The notes under the pieces: generated by a model
What the model was told of the DNA's origin: nothing
The model's input: the letters and a program-made list of their open reading frames with translations, nothing else
Databases searched by the model: none
NCBI RefSeq assembly: GCF_004802635.2
Contig: NZ_CP046052.1
Coordinates: 3,387,501 to 3,451,500, forward strand
Reading direction: 5' to 3'
Length of the DNA: 64,000 nt
From: Methylocystis heyeri
Lineage (GTDB): Bacteria; Pseudomonadota; Alphaproteobacteria; Rhizobiales; Beijerinckiaceae
Part shown: one piece after another, positions 8,810-17,564 of the stretch
Layout: every line of letters starts with the position of its first letter
Numbering within the stretch: position 1 is the stretch's first letter
Program-made: the position numbers and the translations under genes

Positions 8810-9322
8810 ATGAACACCGCCACGAAAACAGCCCCTCAGCAGGCGCGCGCCGAACGCATCGGCGAAATCCGCCCGGTTTATCTCGAGGCTCTGACGCTCG
8901 TGGAGCGCCTTCATCGCCGTCTGCTCGATGTCATCAAGGACGAATTCGACCGCCGCGACCGCGGCGACGTCAATTCGGTCCAGGCGCTGCTGCTGTACAA
9001 CATCGGCGACAAGGAGCTGACCGCCAGCGAGCTGCGCACCCGTGGTTACTACCTCGGCTCGAATGTTTCCTACAATGTCAAGAAACTGGTCGAGATGGGC
9101 TATCTCCATCACGCCCGCTCCCGCGTCGATCGCCGCTCGGTGCGCATCAGCCTGACCCCGAAAGGCAAGGAAGTCCACGACATCGTGGCCAATCTCTATG
9201 AAAAGCACGCGATGACGGTCGAGCAGATCGGCGGCGTGACCACCGAAGAATTCAAGATCCTGAACACCTCTCTGAACCGCCTCGAGCGCTTCTGGACCGA
9301 TCAGATCCGCTACCGCCTCTGA
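8810..9322 (+). CDS. ldtR: LdtR-type MarR-family winged-helix regulator
   Basis: LdtR is a Rhizobiales MarR-family regulator known to control an L,D-transpeptidase and stress tolerance. The 170-residue product has the MarR fold: an N-terminal dimerisation helix (PVYLEALTLVERLHRRLLDVI), a recognition region (TASELRTRGYYLGSNVSYNVKKLVEMGYL), a wing (RSRVDRRSVRISLTPKG) and a long C-terminal helix. GGAGAGGA precedes the ATG. It lies downstream of the DUF6163 gene. A strong terminator follows, so it is insulated from trpG. No L,D-transpeptidase gene is visible in this window. Confidence 0.88.
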   Translation: MNTATKTAPQQARAERIGEIRPVYLEALTLVERLHRRLLDVIKDEFDRRDRGDVNSVQALLLYNIGDKELTASELRTRGYYLGSNVSYNVKKLVEMGYLHHARSRVDRRSVRISLTPKGKEVHDIVANLYEKHAMTVEQIGGVTTEEFKILNTSLNRLERFWTDQIRYRL

Positions 9323-9357
9323 TCGGCGTTTATTCTTCCTCCCCTTCGACTTCCCTA

Positions 9358-9404
9358 AGCCGGACCGGCGTCTCCCCTTGCGGGAGAAACCGTCCGGCTC
9401 TTTT
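9358..9404 (+). terminator. Strong terminator after ldtR
   Basis: AGCCGGAC (9358-9365) pairs perfectly with GTCCGGCT (9392-9399). Inside that stem, TCTCCC (9371-9376) pairs with GGGAGA (9382-9387). CTTTTG follows. It lies 36 bases beyond the ldtR stop and before the trpG operon. Confidence 0.8.
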
Positions 9405-9541
9405 GTGCGTCGGGCGCCGCTCCCGGGCGGCGGGGAAGCTGAAGGTCGCCGGCGGCCGACGCCGCGAGAATGGTTGCCTCGGAGCGCGCGCGAGCCTATT
9501 GAAAAAGAAAAAGCGCTCGCCTGCGAAACCGGACCGCACAT

Positions 9542-10156
9542 ATGGCCAATGTCACGCTGATCGACAATTACGACAGCTTCACCTTCAATCTCGTTCATTA
9601 CTTCGGCGAGCTCGACGCGAAGGTCACGGTTCACCGCAACGACACGGTTTCCGTCGCCGAAGTCCTGGCCGAGGCTCCCGACGCCATCGTGCTCTCCCCC
9701 GGCCCCTGCACGCCGCATGAAGCGGGGATCTGCCTCGACCTCATCGCCGCCGCAGCCACGGAAATCCCCATCTTCGGCGTTTGTCTCGGCCATCAGGCCA
9801 TCGGCGAGAGCTTTGGCGGCGAGGTGGTGCGGGCGCCCCTGCCGATCCACGGCAAGATGGCGACCATCGAACATAAGGGCGAGACCATCTTTCGCGGCAT
9901 TGACGGCCCGTTCCAGGCGACGCGCTATCATTCGCTGGTCGTCAAGCGCGAAACCCTTCCCTCCTGCCTACGGGTGACGGCGACGACCCCGGACGGGCTG
10001 ATCATGGCGCTTTCGCATGAGAGCCTTCCCGTCCACGGGGTCCAGTTCCATCCCGAGAGCATCACGTCTCAGCACGGGCACAAGATCCTGCGCAACTTCC
10101 TCGAGCTCGCGCAGGAGTGGAACGACTCCCGGCCGAGGCGGGCTAAGGTCGCGTGA
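9542..10156 (+). CDS. trpG: Anthranilate synthase component II (glutamine amidotransferase)
   Basis: TrpG hydrolyses glutamine and passes ammonia to TrpE. The 204-residue class I amidotransferase begins with the usual LIDNYDSFTFNL. It has the oxyanion strand LSPGPCTP, the nucleophile Cys81 in GVCLGHQ, and His170/Glu172 in VQFHPES. The TGA overlaps the GTG of trpD by 4 nt, so trpG and trpD are coupled. The 137 bases between the ldtR terminator and this gene must hold its promoter. Because alphaproteobacteria commonly share this subunit, it may also serve p-aminobenzoate synthesis. Confidence 0.95.
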   Translation: MANVTLIDNYDSFTFNLVHYFGELDAKVTVHRNDTVSVAEVLAEAPDAIVLSPGPCTPHEAGICLDLIAAAATEIPIFGVCLGHQAIGESFGGEVVRAPLPIHGKMATIEHKGETIFRGIDGPFQATRYHSLVVKRETLPSCLRVTATTPDGLIMALSHESLPVHGVQFHPESITSQHGHKILRNFLELAQEWNDSRPRRAKVA

Positions 10157-11181
10157 GCCGTTTCAGGAGCATTCTCGCGGCTCTCGCCGCGGGCCATCCC
10201 TTTTCGCAGGAAGAAGCGCGCGAGGCCTTTTCCCTGATACTGCAGGGCGAAGCCTCGCCGGCGCAGCTCGGGGCTTTCCTGATGGGGCTGCGCCAACGCG
10301 GCGAAAGCCCGCAGGAGCTGATCGGCGCGGCGCAGGCGATGCGCGCCGCCATGCTGCCGGTCGAGGCGCCGACCGAAGCAATCGACATCGTGGGCACCGG
10401 CGGCGACGGCGCCAACACCTATAATATCTCGACCCTTTCCGCGATCGTCACGGCGGCCTGCGGCGTAGCCGTCGCCAAACACGGCGGCAAGGCCGCTTCG
10501 TCGCGCTCCGGGGCCTCCGACGTGCTCGGGGAACTCGGCGTGAAGGTCGGGCTCGACCCCGCCGCCGCTTCGGCCTGCCTCCGCGAAGCCGGCATTTGCT
10601 TCATGGCGGCGCCGACCCACCACCCCGCGCTGCGCCATGCGGCGCCGGTCCGCTCCGAACTCGGCTTGCGCACCATTTTCAATCTGCTTGGGCCCATCTG
10701 CAATCCCGCCGGCGTCGAACGGCAGGTTCTCGGGGTCTATTCCCGCAAATGGCTGGAGCCGATGGCCCTGGCGCTGCCGGAGCTCGGCTCGCGCAATGTA
10801 TGGCTGCTGCACGGGAGCGACGGGCTGGACGAAGCGACCACGACCGGCCCCACCTATGTGGTCGCGCTCGAAAACGGGGCGTTGCGCTCCTTTGAGATCT
10901 CGCCCGCCGACGCCGGTCTGCCTCTCGCGGCGGCGCAGGATCTGGTCGGGGGAGATCCCGCCTTCAACGCCCGCGCCTTGCGCGACGTGCTCGGCGGAGC
11001 CAAAAACGCCTATCGCGACATCGCGACGCTGAATGCGGCGGTCGCCCTGATCGTCGCCGGAAAGGCCAAAAACCTCAAGGAAGGCGCGCAGCTCGCGGCG
11101 GAGGCGCTCGACAGCGGCGCGGCCGGCGAGAAACTGGAGCTTCTTGCGCAGGTCTCCAACCGCCTCGCCGCGCAGGCTTAA
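10153..11181 (+). CDS. trpD: Anthranilate phosphoribosyltransferase
   Basis: TrpD joins anthranilate to phosphoribosyl pyrophosphate. The 342-residue product shows the class IV phosphoribosyltransferase hallmarks: the PRPP loop [14 protein letters not shown], then [41 protein letters not shown] and [10 protein letters not shown]. Translation starts at a GTG inside the trpG stop overlap, so it relies on coupling. The next gene, trpC, begins 97 bases later. Confidence 0.97.
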   Translation: MSRFRSILAALAAGHPFSQEEAREAFSLILQGEASPAQLGAFLMGLRQRGESPQELIGAAQAMRAAMLPVEAPTEAIDIVGTGGDGANTYNISTLSAIVTAACGVAVAKHGGKAASSRSGASDVLGELGVKVGLDPAAASACLREAGICFMAAPTHHPALRHAAPVRSELGLRTIFNLLGPICNPAGVERQVLGVYSRKWLEPMALALPELGSRNVWLLHGSDGLDEATTTGPTYVVALENGALRSFEISPADAGLPLAAAQDLVGGDPAFNARALRDVLGGAKNAYRDIATLNAAVALIVAGKAKNLKEGAQLAAEALDSGAAGEKLELLAQVSNRLAAQA

Positions 11182-11278
11182 TTATCGCGGCGCCGGGTCA
11201 ACCCGAGCCGCCGGTTCTGTGTTATTATTCTTGGGAGGCAGGCGGCGCGGCGCCGGGCTGTTCTCCAGGCTGAACGAA

Positions 11279-12085
11279 ATGACCGACATTCTGCACAAGA
11301 TCGAGTCCTACAAGCGTATGGAAATCTCTGAGGCGAAGGTGCGGATGCCTCTCGCCACCCTGGAGCGCAATGTGAGGGACCATGATCCTCCGCGCGGCTT
11401 CATCCACGCCATCGAACGCAAGCTGGACGAACGCCGCATCGCCCTGATCGCGGAGGTCAAGAAGGCCTCTCCCTCCAAGGGCGTCATCCGCGCCGATTTC
11501 GATCCTCCGGCGCTCGCCCGCGCTTATGAGGCCGGCGGCGCCGCATGTCTTTCGGTCCTCACTGACGGGCCGTCTTTCCAGGGTTCGCTCGAATATCTCG
11601 AAAGCGCCCGCAAGGCGACGCATCTTCCCGCGCTGCGCAAGGATTTTCTTTACGACCCCTATCAGGTCTTCGAGGCGCGGGCTCATGGCGCCGATTGCAT
11701 CCTGATCATCATGGCCGCCGTCACCGACGCCGAGGCCAAGGCCCTCAACACCGCCGCGCACGACCTGCGCATGGATGTCCTCGTCGAGGTCCACGACGAG
11801 CGCGAGCTCGATCGCGCCCTGGCGCTGGAGACGCGGCTGATCGGCTTCAACAACCGCAATCTTCATGATTTCACGGTGTCGCTGGAGGTCAGCGAGCGGC
11901 TGGCCGAGCTCGCGCCGAAGGACAAAATCCTCGTCGCCGAGAGCGGCATCGCCTCGCATGAAGACTGCCTGCGGCTCGAAAAATCGCGCATCTTCACCTT
12001 CCTCGTCGGCGAAAGCCTGATGCGCAAGCATGACGTCGAAGCCGCGACGCGCGATTTGCTGAACCCCGCCCCCGCCCGCGCCTGA
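11279..12085 (+). CDS. trpC: Indole-3-glycerol phosphate synthase
   Basis: This is a single-function TIM-barrel enzyme of 268 residues (no fused TrpF domain) that closes the indole ring. It shows [15 protein letters not shown] with the catalytic lysines, [30 protein letters not shown] strands, [10 protein letters not shown] and VAESGI. The ATG at 11279 gives [13 protein letters not shown], the expected beginning; a longer upstream frame would add 45 unlike residues. The ribosome-binding site is weak. Its TGA is followed directly by the ATG of moaC with no gap. The 97 bases between trpD and trpC hold no clear regulatory element. Confidence 0.96.
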   Translation: MTDILHKIESYKRMEISEAKVRMPLATLERNVRDHDPPRGFIHAIERKLDERRIALIAEVKKASPSKGVIRADFDPPALARAYEAGGAACLSVLTDGPSFQGSLEYLESARKATHLPALRKDFLYDPYQVFEARAHGADCILIIMAAVTDAEAKALNTAAHDLRMDVLVEVHDERELDRALALETRLIGFNNRNLHDFTVSLEVSERLAELAPKDKILVAESGIASHEDCLRLEKSRIFTFLVGESLMRKHDVEAATRDLLNPAPARA

Positions 12086-12577
12086 ATGAGCCGCCTCACC
12101 CATATCGGCCCGCAGGGCGAAGCGCATATGGTCGACGTGTCGGAAAAATCCGCCACCAGACGCGTCGCGATCGCACAGGGCGCGGTCGTGATGGCGCCCG
12201 AGACGCTCCGGCTCGCGATCGCCGGCGACGCCAAGAAGGGCGACGTCTTCGGCGTCGCGCGGGTCGCCGGAATCATGGCGGCCAAGAAAACCCACGAACT
12301 GATCCCGCTATGCCATCCGCTCGCTCTCTCCAAGGTCGGAGTCGAGATAACGCCGGACGACTCTCTGCCCGGGCTGCGCGTCGCGGCCGAGGCCAGCCTC
12401 GTCGGCAAGACCGGCGTGGAGATGGAGGCGCTGACCGCGGTCGCGGTGGCTTGCCTCACCATTTACGACATGCTTAAGGCGGCCGATCGCGGCATGCGCA
12501 TAGAGGGCGTCGAGCTGGTCGAAAAACGCGGCGGCAAGAGCGGCGAGTGGCGGCGCGGAAAGAACGACGATGGCTGA
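12086..12577 (+). CDS. moaC: Cyclic pyranopterin monophosphate synthase
   Basis: MoaC acts with MoaA to convert GTP to cyclic pyranopterin monophosphate, the first molybdopterin precursor. The 163-residue product has [13 protein letters not shown], then [13 protein letters not shown], and the active-site stretch [15 protein letters not shown] followed by [12 protein letters not shown]. It starts immediately after the trpC stop and overlaps moeA by 8 nt. Tryptophan and molybdenum-cofactor genes therefore share one transcript, a conserved gene order in alphaproteobacteria rather than a metabolic link. Confidence 0.97.
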   Translation: MSRLTHIGPQGEAHMVDVSEKSATRRVAIAQGAVVMAPETLRLAIAGDAKKGDVFGVARVAGIMAAKKTHELIPLCHPLALSKVGVEITPDDSLPGLRVAAEASLVGKTGVEMEALTAVAVACLTIYDMLKAADRGMRIEGVELVEKRGGKSGEWRRGKNDDG

Positions 12578-13793
12578 AAAGAAACTGCTCGGCGTCGATG
12601 AGGCGCTGGCCCGCATTCTGGAACAGGCCCAGCCGCTGGATTCGCCCGAAACGCTTCCGCTCGCGCGCGCCCTCGGCCGCACGCTGGCCAAAGACCTCAT
12701 GGCCAGACGCACCCAGCCGCCGGTCGATGTTTCGGCGATGGACGGCTATGCGGTGCGTTGCGCGGACTTCTCGCAACCGGGCGCGCGGGCGCGGCTCGCA
12801 GGCGAAAGCGCGGCGGGCCATGGCTACGGAGCCCCCCTGAAGCCGGGCGAATGCGTGCGGATTTTCACCGGCGCGCCGGTTCCTGCCGGCGCCGACGCGA
12901 TATTGCTGCAGGAAGACTCGATCGCCGAAAGCGGACTGATCGGCGCGACGGCCGCGCCGGAGCCGGGGCGCCACATCCGCACCCGGGGTCTCGATTTTCT
13001 GGAGGGGGCGCCTGCGCTCGGCCGCGGGATCCGGCTCGGGCCCGCCGAACTCGCGCTCGCCGCCGCCTCGAACCACGCCGAGCTTTGCGTCGCGCGCCGC
13101 CCGCGCGTCGCGATTCTCGCCAGCGGCGACGAGCTGGTCGCGCCCGGAGTCGAGCCGGGGCCGTCGCAGATCATAAGCTGCAACAATGTCGCCGTCGCCG
13201 GTTTCGCCGAATCCGCCGGGGCCGAGGTGATCGACCTCGGGATTTTCCGCGACGACCTCGCCGATCTCAAACGCGGCCTGGCCCAAGCGCGGGAATCCCG
13301 CGCCGATGTGCTGGTGACGCTCGGCGGCGCTTCGGTCGGCGATCACGATCTGCTGCGTCCGGCGCTCGCCGCCGAAGGCATGACGCTGGATTTCTGGCGC
13401 ATCGCCATGCGGCCGGGCAAGCCGCTGATCTTCGGCCGGCTGGGCGAAGCCTTCGTTCTCGGCCTTCCCGGCAATCCGGTGGCCTCCTTCGTCTGCGCGC
13501 TGGTGTTTCTGGCGCCTTTGCTGCGCGCGCTGCAGGGCGATCCCGAGGCGGGCGCCGACAAATCCGAAAGAGCCTTGCTCGGCGTGGATCTTCCCGCCAA
13601 CAAGGCGAGGCGCGATTTCATGCGCGCTGCGCTGTCCGAGGATTCCGCGGGCCGGCTCATCGCGACGCCCCAGCCCCTGCAGGATTCCTCGCTCCTGACC
13701 GAACTCGTCCGCTCGCAGGCTTTGTTGCTGCGCGAGATCGGCGCTCCGGCCGCCGGGGCCGGCGATCCCTGCCGCATTCTGCGGCTGCGCTAG
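12570..13793 (+). CDS. moeA: Molybdopterin molybdenumtransferase
   Basis: MoeA inserts molybdate into adenylylated molybdopterin. The 407-residue product has the N-terminal MDGYAVR motif, [13 protein letters not shown], the [11 protein letters not shown] strand, [12 protein letters not shown], the [11 protein letters not shown] loop and a C-terminal beta domain. It overlaps the end of moaC by 8 nt and closes the trpGDC-moaC-moeA run. Its TAG stop codon is formed partly by the first bases of a dispersed repeat (CTAGAG) that also supplies the terminator. Confidence 0.96.
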   Translation: MAEKKLLGVDEALARILEQAQPLDSPETLPLARALGRTLAKDLMARRTQPPVDVSAMDGYAVRCADFSQPGARARLAGESAAGHGYGAPLKPGECVRIFTGAPVPAGADAILLQEDSIAESGLIGATAAPEPGRHIRTRGLDFLEGAPALGRGIRLGPAELALAAASNHAELCVARRPRVAILASGDELVAPGVEPGPSQIISCNNVAVAGFAESAGAEVIDLGIFRDDLADLKRGLAQARESRADVLVTLGGASVGDHDLLRPALAAEGMTLDFWRIAMRPGKPLIFGRLGEAFVLGLPGNPVASFVCALVFLAPLLRALQGDPEAGADKSERALLGVDLPANKARRDFMRAALSEDSAGRLIATPQPLQDSSLLTELVRSQALLLREIGAPAAGAGDPCRILRLR

Positions 13794-13891
13794 AGTCTTT
13801 GATGTTTCATGGAACCATGAAAAGACTCTAAGTTTTTGTTTTAACGCGTTTCCTGCGCCGAACCGGCATCCGCTTCGGCTGGAAACGCTCT
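13792..13891 (-). repeat. Dispersed 100-bp palindromic repeat, also moeA terminator
   Basis: The reverse complement starts AGAGCGTTTCCAGCC and closely matches the element at 59091-59191, sharing the GGTTCGGCG and AAACGCGTT blocks and the terminal hairpin. Here AGAGTCT-TTTCATGG (with a 6-base bulge) pairs with CCATGAAA-AGACTCT (13815-13829) and is followed by a T-rich run. It can thus terminate moeA transcripts. The element begins inside the moeA TAG stop codon. Confidence 0.75.
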
Positions 13892-13905
13892 AGGACCGAG
13901 GCGGC

Positions 13906-14649
13906 ATGAGCTTCGATGCGGACTACAAGCCTGCGCGCGTGGTCGCCTCGCCCAATCACGGCGAGCGCTTGCGCCCGATCGGCGCGCTCATCCTTCATTA
14001 TACCGGAATGCCGACGCCCCAGAGCGCGCTCGATCTGCTGTGCAGCCCCGAGGCCGAAGTCTCGGCGCATTATTTCGTCGACGAAAACGGCGAGGTGCTC
14101 CAGCTCGTGCCGGAGTCCCGGCGCGCCTGGCACGCGGGCAGGAGTTTTTGGGCGGGAGAGACCGATCTCAACTCCGCCTCCATCGGCGTCGAGATCGTGC
14201 ATCCGGGCCACGACGATCCCCGCCCCTATCCGGCCGCGCAGATCGCCGCGGTCGTGGCGCTGGCGCGGGATGTCTGCGCGCGCTGCGCCATTCCTCCTCA
14301 TCGGGTGCTGGCCCATTCCGACATCGCCGTCTCGCGCAAGATCGACCCGGGCGAGTTTTTTCCCTGGGACGTTCTCGCTGCTTCCGGCGTCGGCCATTAT
14401 GTGAAGCCCGCGCCGCTCGCCGGGGAGGAGGGCCTCGGCCTCGGCGCCTGCGGCCAAGAAGTGAGCGCGCTGCAACGGCGCCTCGCAGCCTATGGCTATG
14501 CGGTCGCGCCCAGCGGGGTGTTCGACGAAGACACCACCAAGGTCGTCGCCGCTTTCCAGCGCCATTTCCGGCCGCAAAGGGTCGACGGCCGCGCCGACGC
14601 ATCCACTCTCGCGACGCTCGACCGGCTGCTCGAAGGACTCGCCCCATGA
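13906..14649 (+). CDS. N-acetylmuramoyl-L-alanine amidase with peptidoglycan-binding domain
   Basis: This AmpD/AmiD-type zinc amidase would cut the bond between muramic acid and the stem peptide. The 247-residue product has zinc ligands at His31 (LILHYTG), His137 (LAHSDIA) and Asp147 (KIDPGEFF), with the conserved VGVEIV-type strand SIGVEIVHPG before them. A PG_binding_1 domain fills about 175-245 (GQEVSALQRRLAAYGY, then VVAAFQRHFRP). No signal peptide is visible, so it is probably cytosolic muropeptide recycling like AmpD, or exported unconventionally. The TGA overlaps the ATG of the following SDR gene. Confidence 0.9.
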   Translation: MSFDADYKPARVVASPNHGERLRPIGALILHYTGMPTPQSALDLLCSPEAEVSAHYFVDENGEVLQLVPESRRAWHAGRSFWAGETDLNSASIGVEIVHPGHDDPRPYPAAQIAAVVALARDVCARCAIPPHRVLAHSDIAVSRKIDPGEFFPWDVLAASGVGHYVKPAPLAGEEGLGLGACGQEVSALQRRLAAYGYAVAPSGVFDEDTTKVVAAFQRHFRPQRVDGRADASTLATLDRLLEGLAP

Positions 14650-15542
14650 ACGAACCCAAACCCGTCGCGGTCGTCACCGGAGCCTCCACCGGCATCGGCG
14701 AAGACTGCGTCCGCGCCCTGATCGCAGCGGGGTTCTTCGTCTTCGGCTCGGTTCGCAAGGACGCCGACGCCGTGCAGCTGAGGAAGCGCTTCGGCGAGAA
14801 TTTCGCGCCCCTGTTTTTCGATGTCACGGCGCGGGAAGCGATCGCTTTCGCGGTCGAGAAGGTCGAAGCGCATCTTGCCGGACGCAAGCTCGCGGGCCTC
14901 GTCAACAACGCCGGCGTCGCGCTGTCCGGTCCGCTGCTCCACCAGCCGATCGAGGAGTTCAAGCAGCAGTTCGAGGTCAATCTCTTCGGTCAATTGAATG
15001 TTGTTCAGGCCTTTGCGCCGCTGCTCGGGGCCGACCCGGCGCGGCAGGGAAGACCCGGACGCATCGTCAATATGAGCTCGGTCGCGGGGACGCTGGCCAT
15101 GCCCTATGTTGGGGCCTATGGCGCCTCGAAACACGCGCTGGAGGGTTTTTCCGACGCTTTGCGGCGTGAGCTGATGATTTTTGGCGTCGATGTGATCGTC
15201 GTACAGCCCGGCGTGATCAAGACGCCGATCTGGGACAAGGCGGATCGCACCGACATCTCGCGCTACGACGCCACCATATTCGGCCCCGGCATGCGCCGAT
15301 TGCGAAAATGGGCGATGGAGCGCGGCGCCAATGGCGCTCCCCCGGAATGGGTGTCGAAGGCGGTCGTCCGCGCCCTCACCACCGCAAGTCCGCCGGCGCG
15401 CATCCGCGTCGTGCCGAATTATCTTTTCGACTGGGCCCTGCCGCGCCTTCTGCCGACGCGGCTGCTGGATTTTATCGTAGCGAAAAAGCTGGGATTGCTG
15501 CCCGCGGCGACGGCCGAAGAAGACAAAAACCCCAGCCCTTAA
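14646..15542 (+). CDS. SDR family NAD(P)-dependent oxidoreductase
   Basis: This classical short-chain dehydrogenase has 298 residues. It shows TGASTGIG at 11-18, NNAG near 87-90, the serine in NMSSVAG at about 144, and the catalytic Tyr158/Lys162 in YGASK. The stretch after residue 185 (VQPGVIKTPIWDKA) and the hydrophobic C-terminal region resemble retinol/steroid-dehydrogenase-like members, so a hydrophobic alcohol or ketone substrate is likely but unknown. It starts inside the amidase stop (ATGA), implying coupled translation. Its stop is only two bases from the convergent stop of the MipA-like gene. Confidence 0.9.
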   Translation: MNEPKPVAVVTGASTGIGEDCVRALIAAGFFVFGSVRKDADAVQLRKRFGENFAPLFFDVTAREAIAFAVEKVEAHLAGRKLAGLVNNAGVALSGPLLHQPIEEFKQQFEVNLFGQLNVVQAFAPLLGADPARQGRPGRIVNMSSVAGTLAMPYVGAYGASKHALEGFSDALRRELMIFGVDVIVVQPGVIKTPIWDKADRTDISRYDATIFGPGMRRLRKWAMERGANGAPPEWVSKAVVRALTTASPPARIRVVPNYLFDWALPRLLPTRLLDFIVAKKLGLLPAATAEEDKNPSP

Positions 15543-15544
15543 GC

Positions 15545-16363
15545 TCAGAACATATCGACCTTGAAGCTGTAGGAGACGCTGAGGCCGATGGTCCATTGGT
15601 CGGGCGAGCCGAGATCCTTGATCAGCGGGCTGGCCGCGGCGCTTCCGACGAGGCGATTGTAGCGGACATAGCCGGTCGTGGACCAATCCTCCGACCAGTC
15701 ATAGGTGAGAGCGGTGGTCGCGCCCACCGAGGCGGCGCTGGCCCAGGCGGTGAAGGGCGGAACCGACAGATTATAGAGCGAGTCCTGCACGGTCACGCCG
15801 TAGAGCTTGTTCATATAGGGCTGGTCGCCGAGCCGCAGGCGCGGCCCGATGGAGAAGGTCCAGGGACCGTGTTTCTCCACCCAGTCGAGATAGAACTCCG
15901 CCACGTCGCCATGGTGGCCGAGAAGCCCATGCCGAAGCTCGGCGCGGGCGCGCAGCTTCTTGAACGCCCACATCTCGGCGAAAACGCCGCCCTCCAATAT
16001 CCAGTTGATGTCGTGAATGCCATGGAGCTCGCCCCATTGGGACTGCTGGCGCGGACCGCGCAGCCGCCCCGACGCGCCGACTTTCAACACGCCGTTGTCA
16101 TAGAGCGCGAAGCCGGGAGCCTCGTCGGGCGCGCCGAAACCGACCGTCGTTCCGGGCCGGCGCATCGAAAGGCCGGGGAGCAGGAAAGGCGACAGATTTT
16201 TCGAACCGTCCCAGGTGGGGGAAAAACCGGCGTTGGCGCGAAGCGTGACGATCCAGCCGGAGACGGGCGCGGGATCGAGCATGCTCTCGTCCGCCATCGC
16301 ATTCATCGTAAGGAGCATGGCCGCCGCACAGCCGGTTACGCAGGTTTTCACTGAGGACGACAA
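15545..16363 (-). CDS. MipA/OmpV family outer-membrane protein
   Basis: The 272-residue product has a signal peptide (about 1-24, ending near NAMADE). It is followed by alternating beta strands typical of MipA/OmpV barrels: WIVTLRANAGFSP, the DEAPGFALYDNG region, GPRLRLGDQPYMNKLYGV, and a C-terminal strand ending in phenylalanine. Members are scaffolds for murein-synthesising complexes or stress-related outer-membrane proteins; the role here is not known. The C-terminal Phe fits the Bam recognition signal. It converges with the SDR gene with no room for a terminator. Confidence 0.88.
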   Translation of the reverse strand: MSSSVKTCVTGCAAAMLLTMNAMADESMLDPAPVSGWIVTLRANAGFSPTWDGSKNLSPFLLPGLSMRRPGTTVGFGAPDEAPGFALYDNGVLKVGASGRLRGPRQQSQWGELHGIHDINWILEGGVFAEMWAFKKLRARAELRHGLLGHHGDVAEFYLDWVEKHGPWTFSIGPRLRLGDQPYMNKLYGVTVQDSLYNLSVPPFTAWASAASVGATTALTYDWSEDWSTTGYVRYNRLVGSAAASPLIKDLGSPDQWTIGLSVSYSFKVDMF

Positions 16364-16663
16364 GAGAGGACTCCAACAAGGCTGGTTGGGCCTTAACCTC
16401 GTTCGTCAACCTTACCGGCTCGCCAATAGACGTAGTTAATCAGTGGTTTGCGTTTACCAAACCAAGTCGTCGCCTGAATTTTCGGTCGCAAAATTTTTTC
16501 TTCGACGGCGGCTGTCGCGAAGAGCGTAAGCTCCGCGGCGATCCAGTGGCTTGGCGCAGCTCTGGACCGCGTCCCGCCGCGCTTCGCTCGCGGTCTCGAT
16601 GACGGCCTCAATGGGACTCGTCCGGATAGCGAAGAAGAGGTAGGATCGCATTTCCGCTGCGGC
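16364..16663. other. Intergenic region between mipA-like and vapB genes
   Basis: This stretch holds no supported gene. It must carry the leftward promoter of the MipA-like gene and leads into the rightward vapBC promoter. Short open frames here have no ribosome-binding site or family resemblance. Confidence 0.5.
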
Positions 16664-16715
16664 TTGTTGGGACCTTTCCAAGGCTATATACCTCGAACCG
16701 GATATACGGATATCC
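16664..16715 (+). promoter_or_regulatory. vapBC promoter and candidate VapB operator
   Basis: TTGTTG at 16664-16669 and TATATA at 16685-16690 are plausible -35/-10 boxes with a spacing slightly short of 17. Just downstream, GGATAT (16700-16705) and ATATCC (16710-16715) form an inverted repeat around four bases. It sits between promoter and ATG, where VapB-VapC complexes usually bind to repress their own operon. Confidence 0.5.
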
Positions 16716-16730
16716 ACCCCGAGGCATCCC

Positions 16731-16982
16731 ATGGCCTATAGCATCAAAGACCCCGAAACCGACGAGATCATACGCAAGCTCGCAAAGGTAAAGGGCAAGC
16801 CGATCGTCGAGGCGATCAAGGAAGCCTGCGCCAACGAACTCGAGCGCGAACGGGCCAAAATTCCGTTGTGGGAACGCTTACAGCCGCTTCGCGCGCGGGT
16901 TGCGTCCTATCCCGCCAAACCAGAGCAACCATTCGCGAACGACAAAGAGTTTTTCGACGCGCTTTGGAATGACGAGAAATGA
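16731..16982 (+). CDS. vapB: VapB-family antitoxin (Rv0623/PSK-type)
   Basis: The small 83-residue antitoxin starts SIKDPETDEIIRKLAKVKGKPIVEAIKEA. This is the N-terminal DNA-binding module of the PSK/Rv0623 type of VapB. The C-terminal tail is charged and aromatic (PEQPFANDKEFFDALW) and should bind the toxin groove. GAGG lies 6 bases before the ATG. The stop overlaps the vapC start (ATGA), the normal antitoxin-first order, which keeps antitoxin in excess. Confidence 0.9.
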   Translation: MAYSIKDPETDEIIRKLAKVKGKPIVEAIKEACANELERERAKIPLWERLQPLRARVASYPAKPEQPFANDKEFFDALWNDEK

Positions 16983-17383
16983 TGATCGACGCCTCGGCCT
17001 TTCTCGCCATCCTCCTGGAAGAGCCGGAAGGCCCGGAGATGGCGCAGCGCATCGCTTGCGCGAAGGCCCCCTATACTTCCCCTGTCGTGGTCTATGAGAC
17101 CTGCGTGCGTCTGATGAATGCGCGCCAGATCGCCCCGGAGGAAGCGCAAGACATAATGCGCGCATTGCTGGACGAAGCCGCCGTGCGGGTCGTTCCCATC
17201 ACCGAAAGCATGACCGCCGCCGCCCTCGGCGCCTTCGAGAAATATGGGAAAAGCCGTCATCCCGCCGCTCTGAACTTCGGCGACTGCTTCGCCTACGCCT
17301 GCGCCCGCGCCTATCGCGCCCGCCTGTTGTTCACAGGCGAGGATTTTTCGCAGACCAACATCAATGATTCGTCGAGGCGCTGA
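16979..17383 (+). CDS. vapC: VapC PIN-domain ribonuclease toxin
   Basis: This 134-residue PIN-domain toxin probably cleaves a structured RNA such as tRNA or the 23S rRNA sarcin-ricin loop. All four acidic metal-binding residues are present: Asp4 in MIDASAF, Glu40 in VVYETC, Asp102 in FGDCFAYA and Asp122 in FTGEDFSQT. It looks intact and active. The ATG at 16979 overlaps the vapB stop; a second ATG at 16982 is equally usable. It marks the left edge of an accessory segment containing an AT-rich unknown gene and an IS element. Confidence 0.92.
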   Translation: MMIDASAFLAILLEEPEGPEMAQRIACAKAPYTSPVVVYETCVRLMNARQIAPEEAQDIMRALLDEAAVRVVPITESMTAAALGAFEKYGKSRHPAALNFGDCFAYACARAYRARLLFTGEDFSQTNINDSSRR

Positions 17384-17564
17384 CGGCCGAATGAACAGAC
17401 GGTAACGCGGCCCCTCGCTCGTCGGCATGAAGCTTCCACACCAAGCCTAGCGCAAAAATAATCATGCTCCCGGCGGCCTTGGGGCTGATCGCTCGCAGTA
17501 ATGCCCTTGCCGCACTTGCGCTCACCAGCATAAAGTTGAAGATAAGCTTGTTAGGAGGAGTTAG

